From the NCBI GenBank assembly GCA_022836615.1, contig MU405304.1, positions 62,001-126,000 of the forward strand: a stretch of DNA of 64,000 nucleotides. Reading direction: 5' to 3'. Shown here one piece after another: positions 33,449 to 46,839 of this stretch. Under the pieces are notes generated by a model. That model was not told where the DNA came from, did no database searches, and saw only the letters and a list, made by a program, of their open reading frames with translations. Both the position numbers and the translations under genes were made by a program. Within the stretch, counting starts at the first letter, position 1. Every line of letters starts with the position of its first letter. The DNA comes from Annulohypoxylon bovei var. microspora (lineage: Eukaryota > Ascomycota > Sordariomycetes > Xylariales > Hypoxylaceae).

Positions 33449-34780
33449 ATTAAAAGTTTTATACGTTATAAAATTTAAATTATATTTAATTATTAAAGTT
33501 ATATAAAAATATTATAAAAATTATATAATTTATATAATTTTAATTATTTTTTTATTTAAAAAAGGTTTTTATTATAATAATAATATTATTATTTAAAAAA
33601 GAAATATTTTTTAACGGTTTTAAAAATTAAAAATTTTAATTTAAAACATTTAAATCGTTAATTATAATTAATTAATTATAATTTAATATTAATTTCGATA
33701 ATTTAATTTAAAAAATTAAATTTATTAAATTTATTATTATAAATTACTTTAAACGGGTTATACGTTTTAATGTATTAATTAATAACATTCGTAATTAATT
33801 AATTATTATTAATAAATTAAATTTAAATATTATGGATTTTTATAATTAACTTTTAACCGTTTTTAAAATAATAATCATTAATAAATTTAATTATTAATTA
33901 AATTTATTATTATATAAAAAAAAAATATAAAAATTTAATTAATAAATTAAATGATTTAACGTAATGGTTACGTGCTTGGTCCGCTTTTATTACGATAATT
34001 TTCCGTAATAAAAAAAAAGGGTTCGAATTTTTTAATTATTATTAATTTTAACGGGTTTTTAAACATGCATTTTAATAAAATTAAACTTTATAATTTTATA
34101 ATAATAAAAAAACGCTTAAATAATAATGTTATTTAAACGTAAACTAAGCTTAAATCCTTTAAAAAACCAAGCATTTTAAAAGGGTTATTATTTTTAAAAT
34201 CGTTAAAATTATTATTATTATACTTTTAACGATTCGGGAATAAATCGTTAATAATTCGAATAATAATAAAAAGATTATTTTATTTTAATAAATTACATTA
34301 ATAAAATAAAAGGTATACCGCCACTTTATATCCACTTTTCTTAAAAACGGCGACTTAATAATACGTAAATGAAATTACAACGTAACGCAAATAATCCGAC
34401 ATCGTAAATAACATTTAATTTACTTTAAAATAAACCATATTATAAAAACCTTTTAATTTAATTAAAAGCAAAAAATAACCCCTTTAAAAAGTTACGGCTT
34501 TAAATATTATATGGTAAAGTATAATTAAAGAAAAATTTAAAAAAAAAAAAAAAAAAGGTTATAATTATAATATAAAAAACTAAAATTAATTATAAAAAAA
34601 TAAAAGGTTTTTCATTTCGGTTATTATAAAGTTTTCTTTTTATTTTTTAATAAAATAAATATATAAATTTATTTATAATAAAAGAAATATAATATATAAC
34701 CGGCGGAACGTTATTTTAATTATACGAATATTTATTTATAATAATTCCGTATATTATGTAATTAAGAAATAATTATGTAT
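33449..34780 (+). pseudogene. RIP-mutated 5' internal part of the Copia element
   Basis: By position this 1.3-kb stretch should hold the primer-binding site and start of gag. It is too AT-rich to translate. A tRNA-like scrap with GGGTTCGAATT lies at about 33,955-34,040. Confidence 0.5.
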
Positions 34781-35038
34781 TGTTTTAAAACAAGGTTTTA
34801 AACACTTGGAAAACTAATTATAATAATAATTATATTATTAATATATTAAAACGTTAAGAACAATATGTTAAAATGCGTTAATTAATGAAAAAAGAATTAA
34901 TAAATATTAAAAACTAATAATTTAAAGTGAAAAAATATATGATTATGGAAAAAGGTTATAACCGAAGGCTTATAATTTAAATATAAAATATATGAGAAAT
35001 TATGTAATTAAAAACGAAAATATTTTATTTTATAATAA
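34781..35038 (-). repeat. Gypsy copy 1 LTR (left)
   Basis: Starts TGTTTTAAAACAAGG on the plus strand and ends near TTATAATAA. Same length as the other three copies at 45993, 46582 and 57652. Confidence 0.85.
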
Positions 35039-38000
35039 CTTTTTTTTAAATATACGGCGATAATAATTATTATATTATTTATAATAAAAACTTTTGTTAT
35101 TAATAATGATTATAAGTAATTTAAAGCGATTAAATTAATTCGGGTGTTTTATTAATTAAAAAGTGGGTTTTAAGTTTTAATTAAAATACTTTATTATTTA
35201 ATTTATTTAATTTTATAAAATCTCCGTTTTTTTTTAATTTAATAACCAAAGCTTAATAAAATTCTTTAATACCCGGTTTTAAAGCTTTTAATCGTTTATT
35301 TATTTCATTTATTTAATTAAGATATATTTTTCATTTTAATTAATTATAAAATAATATAAGTTATGGTTTATTAATAACATTTTTTTAAAAATTAATAACT
35401 TATATATAAAGCGTTAACGCCATTCCTTATTAATATTTAATAATTTTAATAAAATTAATCGTAAAAATTAAATTATAATTAAGGTTTAATAAATGGTCGT
35501 ATTTATTTAAGTTCCTCGTATTATTTTTTAAATGTTTAAAAACTCGGGTTTTCCGGTATAAAAGCTTTTAATTAACGTTTTTCTTTTTTTTCTCCGATTA
35601 AAGATTAAGAAATAAGTTTAAATTAGGTTTTACCGGTTTAGATTTATTAATTGGTTTAAATTAAAAGCTTAATGTTTTTTTTAAAGTTTTAAATAATAAG
35701 TTTCGGGCTTTTCTTCGTTTTTTTATAAGGTCCGTTAAAAATGTTTTCTTTATTTTAATTAATATTTTTACATAATTTAATATAATGTTCATAAAAGCGT
35801 TTAAAACATTTTTTTAATTAAAATCTTCGTTATTAATTATCCGTAAAAAGGTTTTAAGTTTTTTAAATAATAAATATAATATATAAATTATTTAATATTT
35901 ATATAATTAAAATATGTTTTATAATAACGTTTTAATCCGGTGGAAATCTTTAAAAAGTTTTATAATTTTAATAATATATTTATTTAAATAAATTTTATTA
36001 AAATTAATTTTTACATGTTATGCTTTATTTATGGTTTCATTATTTTTAAAAATATCGAATATATAAACTTTTGATTTTTTTATATTAATTAATATAATAA
36101 AAAAATGGGGTATAATGTAAATTTTTTTATTATCGTTAAAATTGCTTAAATCATAATGGGATATTAATAAAATAAACTTTAATTTATATTTTTTAATTAA
36201 AGCAATTATTCGATTATTAAAACTTATTATAAAGTTATTTTTCAACGTTTAAAAAGTTTCGATTTTATAAATTAATTTCAAGCTAAGTATATTTTTTATA
36301 ATTAAAGACCACAAGGTTTTTATTAATAAAAAAATAATTATTCGTTCGCTTTAATATTATGTAAAAGCGATTATAATACTTAATGTTATTTCATTATATT
36401 AAATTTCGTTATTAATGTTAAGTGGGATATATATTCTTCGTATTAATTCCGTGGCAAATATAAACGAGGTTAATATATCGGTTATTTTTTTATTAATCGT
36501 TATTTTTTTACTTAATTTAAAGTGAAATTCCTTTTAATTATAATAATCATTAGATTTATGTATGCTTTAAAAAAGATTTAAAATGTGGGTGTAAATGCTT
36601 GGTTTTTTACGGCGTATAAAAATTATTTTTTTTAATTTTAAATGTAATTAAAATAAGAAAATAAGTTAATTAAGATTTTTAAACGAGTTATAATAATTAA
36701 TCTTACGGTTTTTATTAATTTCATTAATTATTTTATTATTTTATATGCGGTTAAAAGTAATCGTTATTTATTTCCTTTTTTTTATAAAAATAAATTAATT
36801 CATTAAATCGTAATTAATAATGGTGGTTTCATGAATTAAAATTTTAATATATACCGTGTAATTAATTATGGCTTTTTATAAACGTTAAACCGTAATTAAA
36901 AAAGCTAAAATTAAATTATTAAATTTTATTATTAATACGAAATAATACATAAAAGAACGTTATAAAATACTCGGGATTAATGTAATATTTAAATCATTTC
37001 GTATATTAAATAATACGCCTTTTATAATCATAAATTTTATAACTTTTAAAGCGTATAAAAGTGAGGTTCATGTTAAAAAACGGTTATAAATAAAGTTTAA
37101 AAAGATCTTTAAAACGTTAATAAAACATAATAAGTATTTTATTTTTAAAAAGTGAATAAAATTCGAATTTTTTATGAATAATTAAAGATTTATTCGGTAA
37201 AAAATATATCGTTTATAACTTTCATTAATTTTTAAACCTTATGATAAATTATGATTATTAAATCGTACACCCGATATTATTAAGGTTTTTTTATAACCTT
37301 TATTACCATTATATAAAGAATTACAAATAATTATTAAGTTAACCATTTTTAATCGAGCTTTTTTATTTATTAAAAGGGGTTCGCTTTCGGATAATTGGAA
37401 TTTTATAAAAATGTTTATAAGTTTAAATTTAAATATTTTTTTAATATTTACGTTTAATAAAAAAGTTATTAATTTTAAAGTTAATATATTTATTATTACG
37501 AAGGTATTTTATTAACCTTTTTTTCCATACGTTAATAATATTAAGCTTATGAAATTACCGTTAAAGTTTAATATAAATAAATTCGTTTTTTTTTAGTTTA
37601 AAAATGTGGTAATAGGTGATAAGTCTTGTATTATTAATAAGCATAAATAAGTAAATAATAATTTACCTTAATTATATTAATTATTAAGATTTAACATTTT
37701 ATAAATGATTTATAACGTGGATTTTTATATTATAAAAAACATAATTATAAGTTAATATATTCGTTAAAACATAATGAATAAAAGCTTTTAATAAATTACC
37801 GAATTATTTAAAAATTATTGTTTTTTAATTAATTAAATATTTTTGTTTTAAACGAAGCTTTTTTTCATTAAAATTCGTAATGGGGGCCCGATTAATTCGA
37901 TTTTTTGTTATTTTATTAATAATAATCGTTATGTTATTAATTTATTTATTTAAATATATGGATTTTTAAATAAAATGGTTTATTAATATTATTTAAAACG

Positions 38001-41000
38001 TTTTCGTAATTTAAATACGAAAATATATATAAAAATGTAGCCGTTTTTTAATTATTAATCATTATTAAAGGTTTATTAAAGGTTTTACAAGATTTATATA
38101 TATTCGATTAATGTTTATTATTACGAATTTCGAAACGATAAGTTTATAAAATTACGTGTTAAAAAAAATAAAGATTTATTTATTATTAAAGATTTAACGA
38201 TTAAAAATTCCTTAATTATAATATAATGGAAAAGGAATGATATTTTAAAATAAATTAAAAAACGAACGAAATCTTTTCGTTAATTTCTCGTTAAAACGTT
38301 TTTTTATAATATAATAACGATGGTTTAAATTTAAGGTAAAAAAAAATGATAAAAAACTGGTGGAAAATTAAAATTAAAAAAAAAAACAAAAGTTTCGAAA
38401 AGGTAAATAAGGTAATAAAAAGGGAAAAGCTTATATTATTCAAGATATATAATAATTTAATTAATGTATATTAATTTTTATTAAAGTTAAAATCGTTTTT
38501 AATGGTAATATATTTTTTTTTTCTTTTAATAAAAATGTAAATTTTTATATTTATTCTTAAATGTTATTTATTTATTTATTAATATTTTGTTTTTTTATTA
38601 ATTAACTTTTTTAAGGGATTTTCATTTAAGTTAAGAATTTATTAATTCTTAAATAATTTTAAATTTTCATAAAAAATGGGTTAAGTTTCGTTTTAATCGG
38701 GTATATTTTTATGTAAACTTATTATCCAAATATTTTTTAAAGGGTTATTAAGTTTTTAATATTTTTAAGTATTTTTAATAAAAAGTTTTAAACGTTTTTT
38801 AAAAAAAGTAAATTTTAACGTTATGTCGTTTAATTTTTAAATCATATAACGCTTTCCATTTACGGCTTCATTAATTAAGAATGGGTTTAATTAATTATAA
38901 CATAACTTATTCTTTTGTAATAAATCGATATGGCGTGGTGTATTAAAAAAGAAAATTAAATCATTTTATTTAAAAAATTTGTTTTTCGTTTTTTTAAATA
39001 TTTTTTATTTTTACGTTTTATAATTTTTCGTTTTTTCTTATTAAAAGTTTTAATTAATTAATTAAGGTTTTTTTTTTTATGTTATAATAATTATAAACGT
39101 ATTATAAAAAATTCGTTTTTATTTAATATAGCGTTTTAATTTAAGATTTTCCAAATGGGTATAATCGTTTTAATGAATAATATAAATTTTCGTTTATATA
39201 AAATTTTGTAAAAAAAAACGCCGCTTAATTTAATAAACATTTAATTAATTTATACGATATTAAAGAAATGTTTAATTTAATTTTTATAAAATCCTTCGAA
39301 GGTTTTAAATAATCCTTTCGTAATGTCTTTATAACCGACTTCGATTTATTTTTAAGTTTCGGCAAAATACGCAAGTTTTTATTTTCTCGAAATATTAACC
39401 GTTTTACACACATTTATGAATATTCCTTTAAATTTAAGGTTTTTATTACATTTAATTTTTAATAAAATATCGTGTGTAAAATAAATTCTTTTCCGTAAGA
39501 ATTTAATAACGTTATTAATTATTACGCTTTTTAATGCTTCGGTTTTTAATTAATTATTAATTTTTTTTTTTACTTTTAAAATTACTTTTTTACCTTAATC
39601 GTTTAATATATATTAAACGTTAATAATCCAAGTTATTAATAAACCATTTAACTTAATATAAAAATTTAATTTATAAGGTTTTTAAATGTTTAACTTTTAA
39701 TAATTAAAGTAAAATCGAACCGCTTTAATTACTTTACAATGTATATTAAATTAATAATAAAAGTTATTAATCTTATAATACGTTAATTCGCATCTTCGGT
39801 GGTTAAATTTAACGTAACACTTTTAAATAATTATTTTCTTTTATGCTTTAATATTTATAATTTTTCGTTTATAATACCTTTTTTTAAATCTTCGTTATAA
39901 AATTCCTTTCGTAACCATAAATTTAAATATTTTATTTTTAAATTATTATTATAATAATTAATCCTTTATTAATTAATAATCCTTAAATTTAATAAAATAT
40001 TTCAACGTGGTTAAAAAATTAATAATTTTTTAAAACTCGTATATTTATTCTTTTAAAGGATATAACGGGAATATATTAAGATTCTTTAATTTAAAGTTTA
40101 ATAACGTATTAATTATTATATTATAAAATTAAGCGTTAATAAATTCGTTTATATCGCTTTTTTAATCGTTGTTTTTTTTATTAATTACTTTTTTATTTTT
40201 ACGGGATAAACCATCCATTATTACATTTAACGTTTTTAATATATGGTTTATTTTAAAGTTAAATATTTTAATTTAAACAATTTAACGTGTAAGTTTTGTG
40301 CTTAAGAAATTAATAAAACCATTGTTTAATTATGCGATTAAAGTTTTCGCGTTAATTTAAAATTTAAAATAAATACCGTAAAAGTAATTTTAAAATTTTC
40401 GGAGGGATTTAACGGCGGTTATAACTTTTTTTTTCATTATATCGTATCTTTTTTTAACGCTTTATTAAATATTTAATTCATATTTTATTAATTAAAATTT
40501 ATTTTAATTATTTATTTAATTTAAAATATATTTTTAATTAATTTTAAAAGCGTTTATTTATATTACAATAAAACGGTTTACGGTATAATTTAAGTTAATA
40601 AAATAAAAGGCGTTAATTAAAACATTTTAAAAGGTTTTTATCGTAAATTTTTAAGATTTTTCTTAAATAAAAGAAGCGTTTTTTCGTAATAACGATGTTA
40701 AAAAGTTAACGATCACGGCGTAATAATTAATCCATATTTTGAAATAAACCGTGATATTAACGAAAAAACGGATTTTTTTTACATTAATACATTTTTTCCA
40801 TTTTTGGATTTTAAAAGTTTTTATTTAAATAAGTTTTCGTCCGTATATTCCACATAAATATCCGATTATTTTAATGGTTAATCGGTAAAAGGTTGATTTT
40901 TTTACATTTATTATAACTTTTATAAGTTCGAAATTAAAAAAAACGGTGGCGATATTTTCGATATATTTTAAAATAAATTATTTTATATTTAAGTAAACTT

Positions 41001-44000
41001 CTTTATTATTATATTTAATTATTAAGCTTTTAATATTAATGTTATTAAAAAATGGATTGTAAATATAAGGAATTAAATTGTATAAAATTTAAGTAATTAT
41101 TTTTAAGAAATGGATTATTAAATTCGTTGCCTTTTATGGTAATGAGGTTATTTAAATTAAATTAATCGATAAGGTAAAAGTTATAAAGTGTTAAAAGAAT
41201 TTCGATAACTTGATTTAATTATATTTTAAGAAAAAGTCGATTATTAATATAAATTAATTTATAACGAATTCTTTAAAAAAATTTTTATAACTTTTAAAAA
41301 AAAAAACGTTACGAATTATTTTGCCGTTTAATTTTATATATAAATTAATTAATTTAAGTTTTTTAATTTTTTTTTTTATAACGAATTATGCGTTTCGATA
41401 AAGGTTATGGTTTTTTTTTAAAATGTTATTTTTTAAACGCGTTTTTAAAATTTCGTAAATTTAGTTTATTAAAAAAATTAAGATTAAAATGCTTTAAGTT
41501 TATTAAATTAAATAAGAAACCGTTTTAATTATATAATTTAATATTACATTTTCTTTAATTAACTTTATTTTATTAAAATCTTAAATTAACGCCATTTTTC
41601 TTCGAAGTAAAACCTTAATTATTACATTTTTTTTAATATTAATTAATTTTATAAAATTAAGATCCTTTTTAATTTATGTTAAACGCTTAAAGGTTAAATG
41701 TATTCCGTAAAATTAAGTTATAAATCGTAGAAAAATATTCTTAAAAAAACCGTTTAACATTTTTAAGGCAATATTTTTTAATTATTTTTTAATTTTATTA
41801 AGTATTTTTATTTTTTAATTAATCGAACCAAGTAATATTAAACCATTTAATAAAACATTATTAATAAAATTAACTTTCTTAACTTTAAATTTATATATAA
41901 TATTAATTTAACAAAGGTTTATTATTCGTTAATAATTTATTTAATTAACTTGCTTTTTAATTTTTTTAATTTTATGCCGATATATTAACTTTAAAATATA
42001 TAAGAGCTTATCGTCGTTAAAAGTGCAAAGAATCGATTTATTATTATTTAAATTAAAATTTAAATATTCATTAAAAATTAAATCCTTTATAACAAGTAAA
42101 AATTCGGTTCCATCAAATAAGTTAATTTTATTAATTAATATTAATAATTACAAAAAATTAAAAAAATATATAATTTATATTTAAAAATAATTATTTTCGT
42201 TTTGTAATTAATCATTATTTTCAAGTTTATTAAAGCCATTGACTTGGCTCGGGATATTAACGGTTAATAATTTTTTAAAACGATTTTTATGTTTATTAAA
42301 TCTTTAATCGTTCGTTTATTAAAGTAATTAAAAATTAATAAAACTTTAATCATTATCCTTCCAAAGTTCATTTAATTAATCATTTATATACCCTTAAAAA
42401 AAAAACTCATTTTAATTAAAAAAATAAAATTAAAACTTAATATTAATTTCATTAAAGCTTTATTATTTTCCATAACATATATTAAAACTTTAAAAAACTC
42501 GTCGTTAATTTAAATTAATTTTTTAATTATTTTTAAAACAAGGATTAATATTATTAATTTAAACCCAAATTAAGTTAATAATATTTTAAACATTATTAAT
42601 TTAAACTTTTTAACGTATAAAAGGATAATAAGGCTTAATTAAACTCCGATATTAATAATTATTATAATTAAGTTTTTATTTCCGTTCGGGCTTATTTAAA
42701 TTAAAAATCGGGGTAATATTTATAAATATACTTTAAAATAATTATAAGTTAATTAATTTTTAAACAATATAAATAATTGTTCGTAACGATAATAAATAAT
42801 TTTAAAAATAAAATTCATGTGGATTATTAATGATATTTAAAGCTTTATAAGTTTTTTACTCGTAGTTTCGGCAAATAACTTTTTGTAAGTTTTCTTAAAA
42901 ACTTAAATTATTTTTAATAAAAAATTTTATTTATTTTTTTCGATTAATAATTTTTAAAACATATTTAAAAACCTTAACATAAATCGGATTATTTCATCCT
43001 ATATTATATCGAAATGTTGGTTATAATTTTCGATAATTTTATTAAATTAAAATTTCTTTATTATTTTATTAAAAAAATCTTTAACCTCGGATTTAATCAC
43101 AAGTGGTTTTTGGATTTAAAAAGATTTTTAAAATTTAATATTCGAAAAGTTTAATCGGGGGATTTCTTTAATATTATCGTCCTTTTTTTTTAATATTACG
43201 ATTAATTAAATTATTATTTCCTATTTATTATCACTTTATCCTAAGGATATTATTATGCTCGCTTTAATCTTTTATAAAGGCTTTAATTTTAATATATTCC
43301 GAGTTATTTATAAGTTCTTTAATTTAAAAATATTTAAAAAAATTAAGATCGTTAAATTTTTTAAAGCAATCGTTTATTACTATTATATTTATCATAAGTT
43401 AAATTTATGAAATGTTGGTAATTAACTTTTTAAAATTAACGAAAATAACATTATTTTTTAATATAAAGATATCGTTAAAAATTTCGATTTAAGCTTTAAA
43501 ATATTTAACGTTTTTAATTATTTATTAATTACTAAAACTTGTATTTTCGATATATCTTAATATGTTTTTTTTTATAAGAATGTTTTATTTTTAAACATCG
43601 GTAATTATATATTTAAAAATAAATATATGGTTTAATTTTTTATTTTTTATAATTTTCCCGAATTTATATTTTTTATTATTTTAATCGTAATAAAATATAC
43701 CTCTTTAATCGAGTTATATAATTAAGGTACATTCCGAAATAATATGATTTAATTCACCGTAAAAAAAGTATTTTTTAAGTTCGTATTTTTTTAATTAATT
43801 TATAAGAAATTTAATTCGTAATTTAAAGTAATTAAATAATGTTTTCACATTATAAAAGGTAAATTAATTAATCTTTAAATTAAAAAGCCGGGGTTAATTA
43901 ACTTTAATAACGTTTATCGTTATTAACGTATCCGTTTTATAATAATTAACTTAATATATTATTAATAATATTAAATATACGTTAATTTTATTATTTTAAA

Positions 44001-45992
44001 ACTATAATAATTAATTAAATAATTCGATGTTTTAAATAAATAACTTAATTATTTTATTAGTAAAATTAAATAATTTTATATTTTTTACATTGTTAATTAA
44101 TTTTTTAATAATTAATTAAAGTATTTAAAGTAATAAGATTATTTAAGGTATCGAGGTTATTTAAAATAAAGTAAAGGGTTAATTATAATTAATATTTTTA
44201 AGGAAATATATTATTTAATTATATATTATCTTTTAAAAGTCGTTATTAAATACTTGGGTTCGAATGTTTATTTAAGTTCGAACTTTTTACTTAAAGTTTA
44301 AAAATTCGAGCTTTTATATTTCGTTATTATTAAGTTAAGTAAAATTAATTAATTCGTATTTTATAATAAGAAATAAAAAATTATAAATCGTTAAAATGTA
44401 ATTAATTAATACGATTATTACTTCGGTTTTTTTAATTTTTATTATAATAATAAAATAATTTAAAAAAAATTTATTAATTTCATTTAACTTAATAATTAAT
44501 GATTTTCTTTCGAAAGTTTTAATTTATTCTTTAAAAATCTTATGTTATTTTAGGTCTTTAATTTTAAAATATAAATTAATTAACTTTTAAATATTTTTTT
44601 AAGATTTATAATTATTAACGATCGATTTAATTTACTTTTTAAATTAAGTTTTTATAATGTAATTAAATATTTCGATTATTTTAATTTTTTTGTTATAATT
44701 AAATTTATCGAACAAACGGTTAAGTTTTTTTAATTAATCGGATATATATTCGTTATTAAATTAGTATTTTTTATAATAATTTACTTCCATAAAAAAATTA
44801 TACGTAAATATGTTATAAAAGAATGTCGAGCTTATATTAAAAAATAATATTTTTTAATTAAACATTTTAATCGGGGATAACGAGTAAAGGATAATTAATA
44901 TAAAGATTTTTAAGTTAAAAAATATTATATTTAATTTAAGTTAATTAATTTAAGGAATTATAAATGAAAATAAATTTTTAAAACGAGAAACTTTTTTAAG
45001 TAACACGATAAAAACTTATATTAATATAAAGTTTAATTATAGGGGAACTTAATTAAATAATTAAAAATGAACGTTTTTAAATAATTAAAGGATTGAAAAA
45101 AAAGATTTAAAGTTAGTTAATGGCGTATTATTTAATAAGCTTTTATTAACTTGGTTTAATATAAGGAAATTTTAACGGTTTTTTTTCTTAAAATAATAAT
45201 AATATTTAATAATTATTTAATTTCGCATTAATTAATAATAAATCGAAAAGGAAACGATTATATTTTTAATTTTTATGTTATTAATTATTTAAGTAATAAT
45301 ATGGTTTACATTAATTATTTCCAACTTAATTTATATAATAATTATATTAAATTATATAATAAAAAGTAATTTAACGATTATTTAAATTAAAATGACTTAT
45401 TCCCGCCATTTTATAATACCGATTATGGTGGTAAAATGGGGAAATTATAATTAATAAATTATTTAAGGTTTATGGTTTAATTAAATTATTTAAGTTTAAT
45501 AATTAATGGAACGTTTTACGGTAATATTAATGCGTGGTTTTATTATTTACGTTTAAATCGTTGTATTCGTCGACGATTTAATTGTTTTTCGATAAATCCT
45601 TTAATTTTACGATATTTCATTACTTAAATTCCCATAATTAATATAATTTTATTAATTTCGAAGTTCGTATATTTTTATATTTAATAAATTACCTTAAATA
45701 TATTATTATTAATTTAATTTATAATGACGGTATTAGAAATTTATTAATGCTTATTAATCGGGGATATTTTTTTCCGATTTTATTAATGTTTAATAAATAA
45801 AAGTATCGTAGGTTTTTTTAACGCTTAAGTCGTATAAGTTATTAAAGTTTAAAATAATTTTACGTTAATGATTATTTTTTAAAGGTTTTTTAAATTTAAT
45901 GGGTAAGGGTTATTTTAATTAAAATTTAAATATATAACGGTTCTTTTAAAAATAAAGTTGCTTGGTTCGAATCTTTAATATTAATCACCACT

Positions 45993-46250
45993 TATTTTAA
46001 AACAAGGTTTTAAACACTTAAAAAATTAATTATAATAATAATTACGTTATTAATACATTAAAACGTTAAAAATAATATATTAAAATGCGTTAATTAATGG
46101 AAAAGGAATCGATAAATATTAAAAACTAATAATTTAAAATAAAAAAATACATAATCGTAAAAAAAAGTCGTGGTTAAAAGCTTACGATTTAAATACAAAA
46201 TATATAAAAAACTACGTGATTAAAGATAAAAACACCTTATTTTATAATAA
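45993..46250 (-). repeat. Gypsy copy 1 LTR (right)
   Basis: Direct repeat of 34781-35038; the terminal TG is TA here, as expected from mutation of G to A. Confidence 0.85.
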
Positions 46251-46581
46251 TATTTAAGTAAATCGGTGTAAAATAAATAATAATAATAATAATAATAATA
46301 ATTAATAAATTAATTAAATTTTAAAAATTAAAAAATAAATTTAAAAAATTATCGTTAAAAAATATATTTTATTTATTTATTTAATTAAAAATAATTTAAA
46401 CACTTAATATAAGAATTTATAATTATATATAAATGTAACCGGTAATAAATTTAAAAATAAAATTAAATTAATTTATAAAACGGTAATAAAACTTTTAAAT
46501 AAATTATTTAAAAATTAATTTATATAAATATAATAATAAGAAATTATAATGGTTTAAATTATTATTAAATAACTTTTAATA
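46251..46581. other. 331-bp centre between the inverted Gypsy copies
   Basis: AT-rich sequence separating the two arms, containing an (AAT)n run near 46,275-46,305. It is presumably Copia internal sequence left between the two insertions, but is too mutated to prove. Confidence 0.5.
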
Positions 46582-46839
46582 ATATTATGAAATAAGGTGT
46601 TTTTATTTTTAATTACGTGGTTTTTTATATATTTTGTATTTAAATTATAAGCCTTAAATTACGACCTTTTTTAACGATTATATATTTTTTCATTTTAAAT
46701 TATTAACTTTTAATATTTATCGATTTTTTTTTTATTAATTAACGTAATTTAACATGTTATTTTTAATGTTTTAATGTATTAATAACGTAATTATTAATAT
46801 AATTAATTTTTCGGGTGTTTAAAACTTTGTTTTAAAATA
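46582..46839 (+). repeat. Gypsy copy 2 LTR (left)
   Basis: Inverted relative to the copies at 34781 and 45993; plus-strand end reads GTTTTAAAATA. Confidence 0.85.

Larger units (their letters stand above)
34781..46250 (-). mobile_element. Nested Ty3/Gypsy element, copy 1 (minus strand)
   Basis: Bounded by direct repeats of about 257-258 bp at 34781-35038 and 45993-46250. The whole 11.5 kb is the reverse complement of copy 2 (46582-57909); I confirmed matching blocks near both ends and in the reverse transcriptase region (about 40,700-41,000 versus 51,870-52,110). Coding direction, inferred from copy 2, is leftward. All frames are destroyed by AT-ward mutation; surviving open frames (36018-36245, 39225-39413) are fragments. 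No clean target duplication is visible. Confidence 0.85.

Noticed and set aside
36018..39413. Small open frames (75 and 62 codons) in the AT-rich block
   Set aside because: They lie on the coding strand of the dead Gypsy copy 1 and are mutated fragments, rich in Lys/Ile/Asn by composition.
46251..46581. AT-rich centre of the palindrome considered as a centromere or replication origin
   Set aside because: High AT content here is explained by RIP of transposons; nothing specific points to an origin or centromere.
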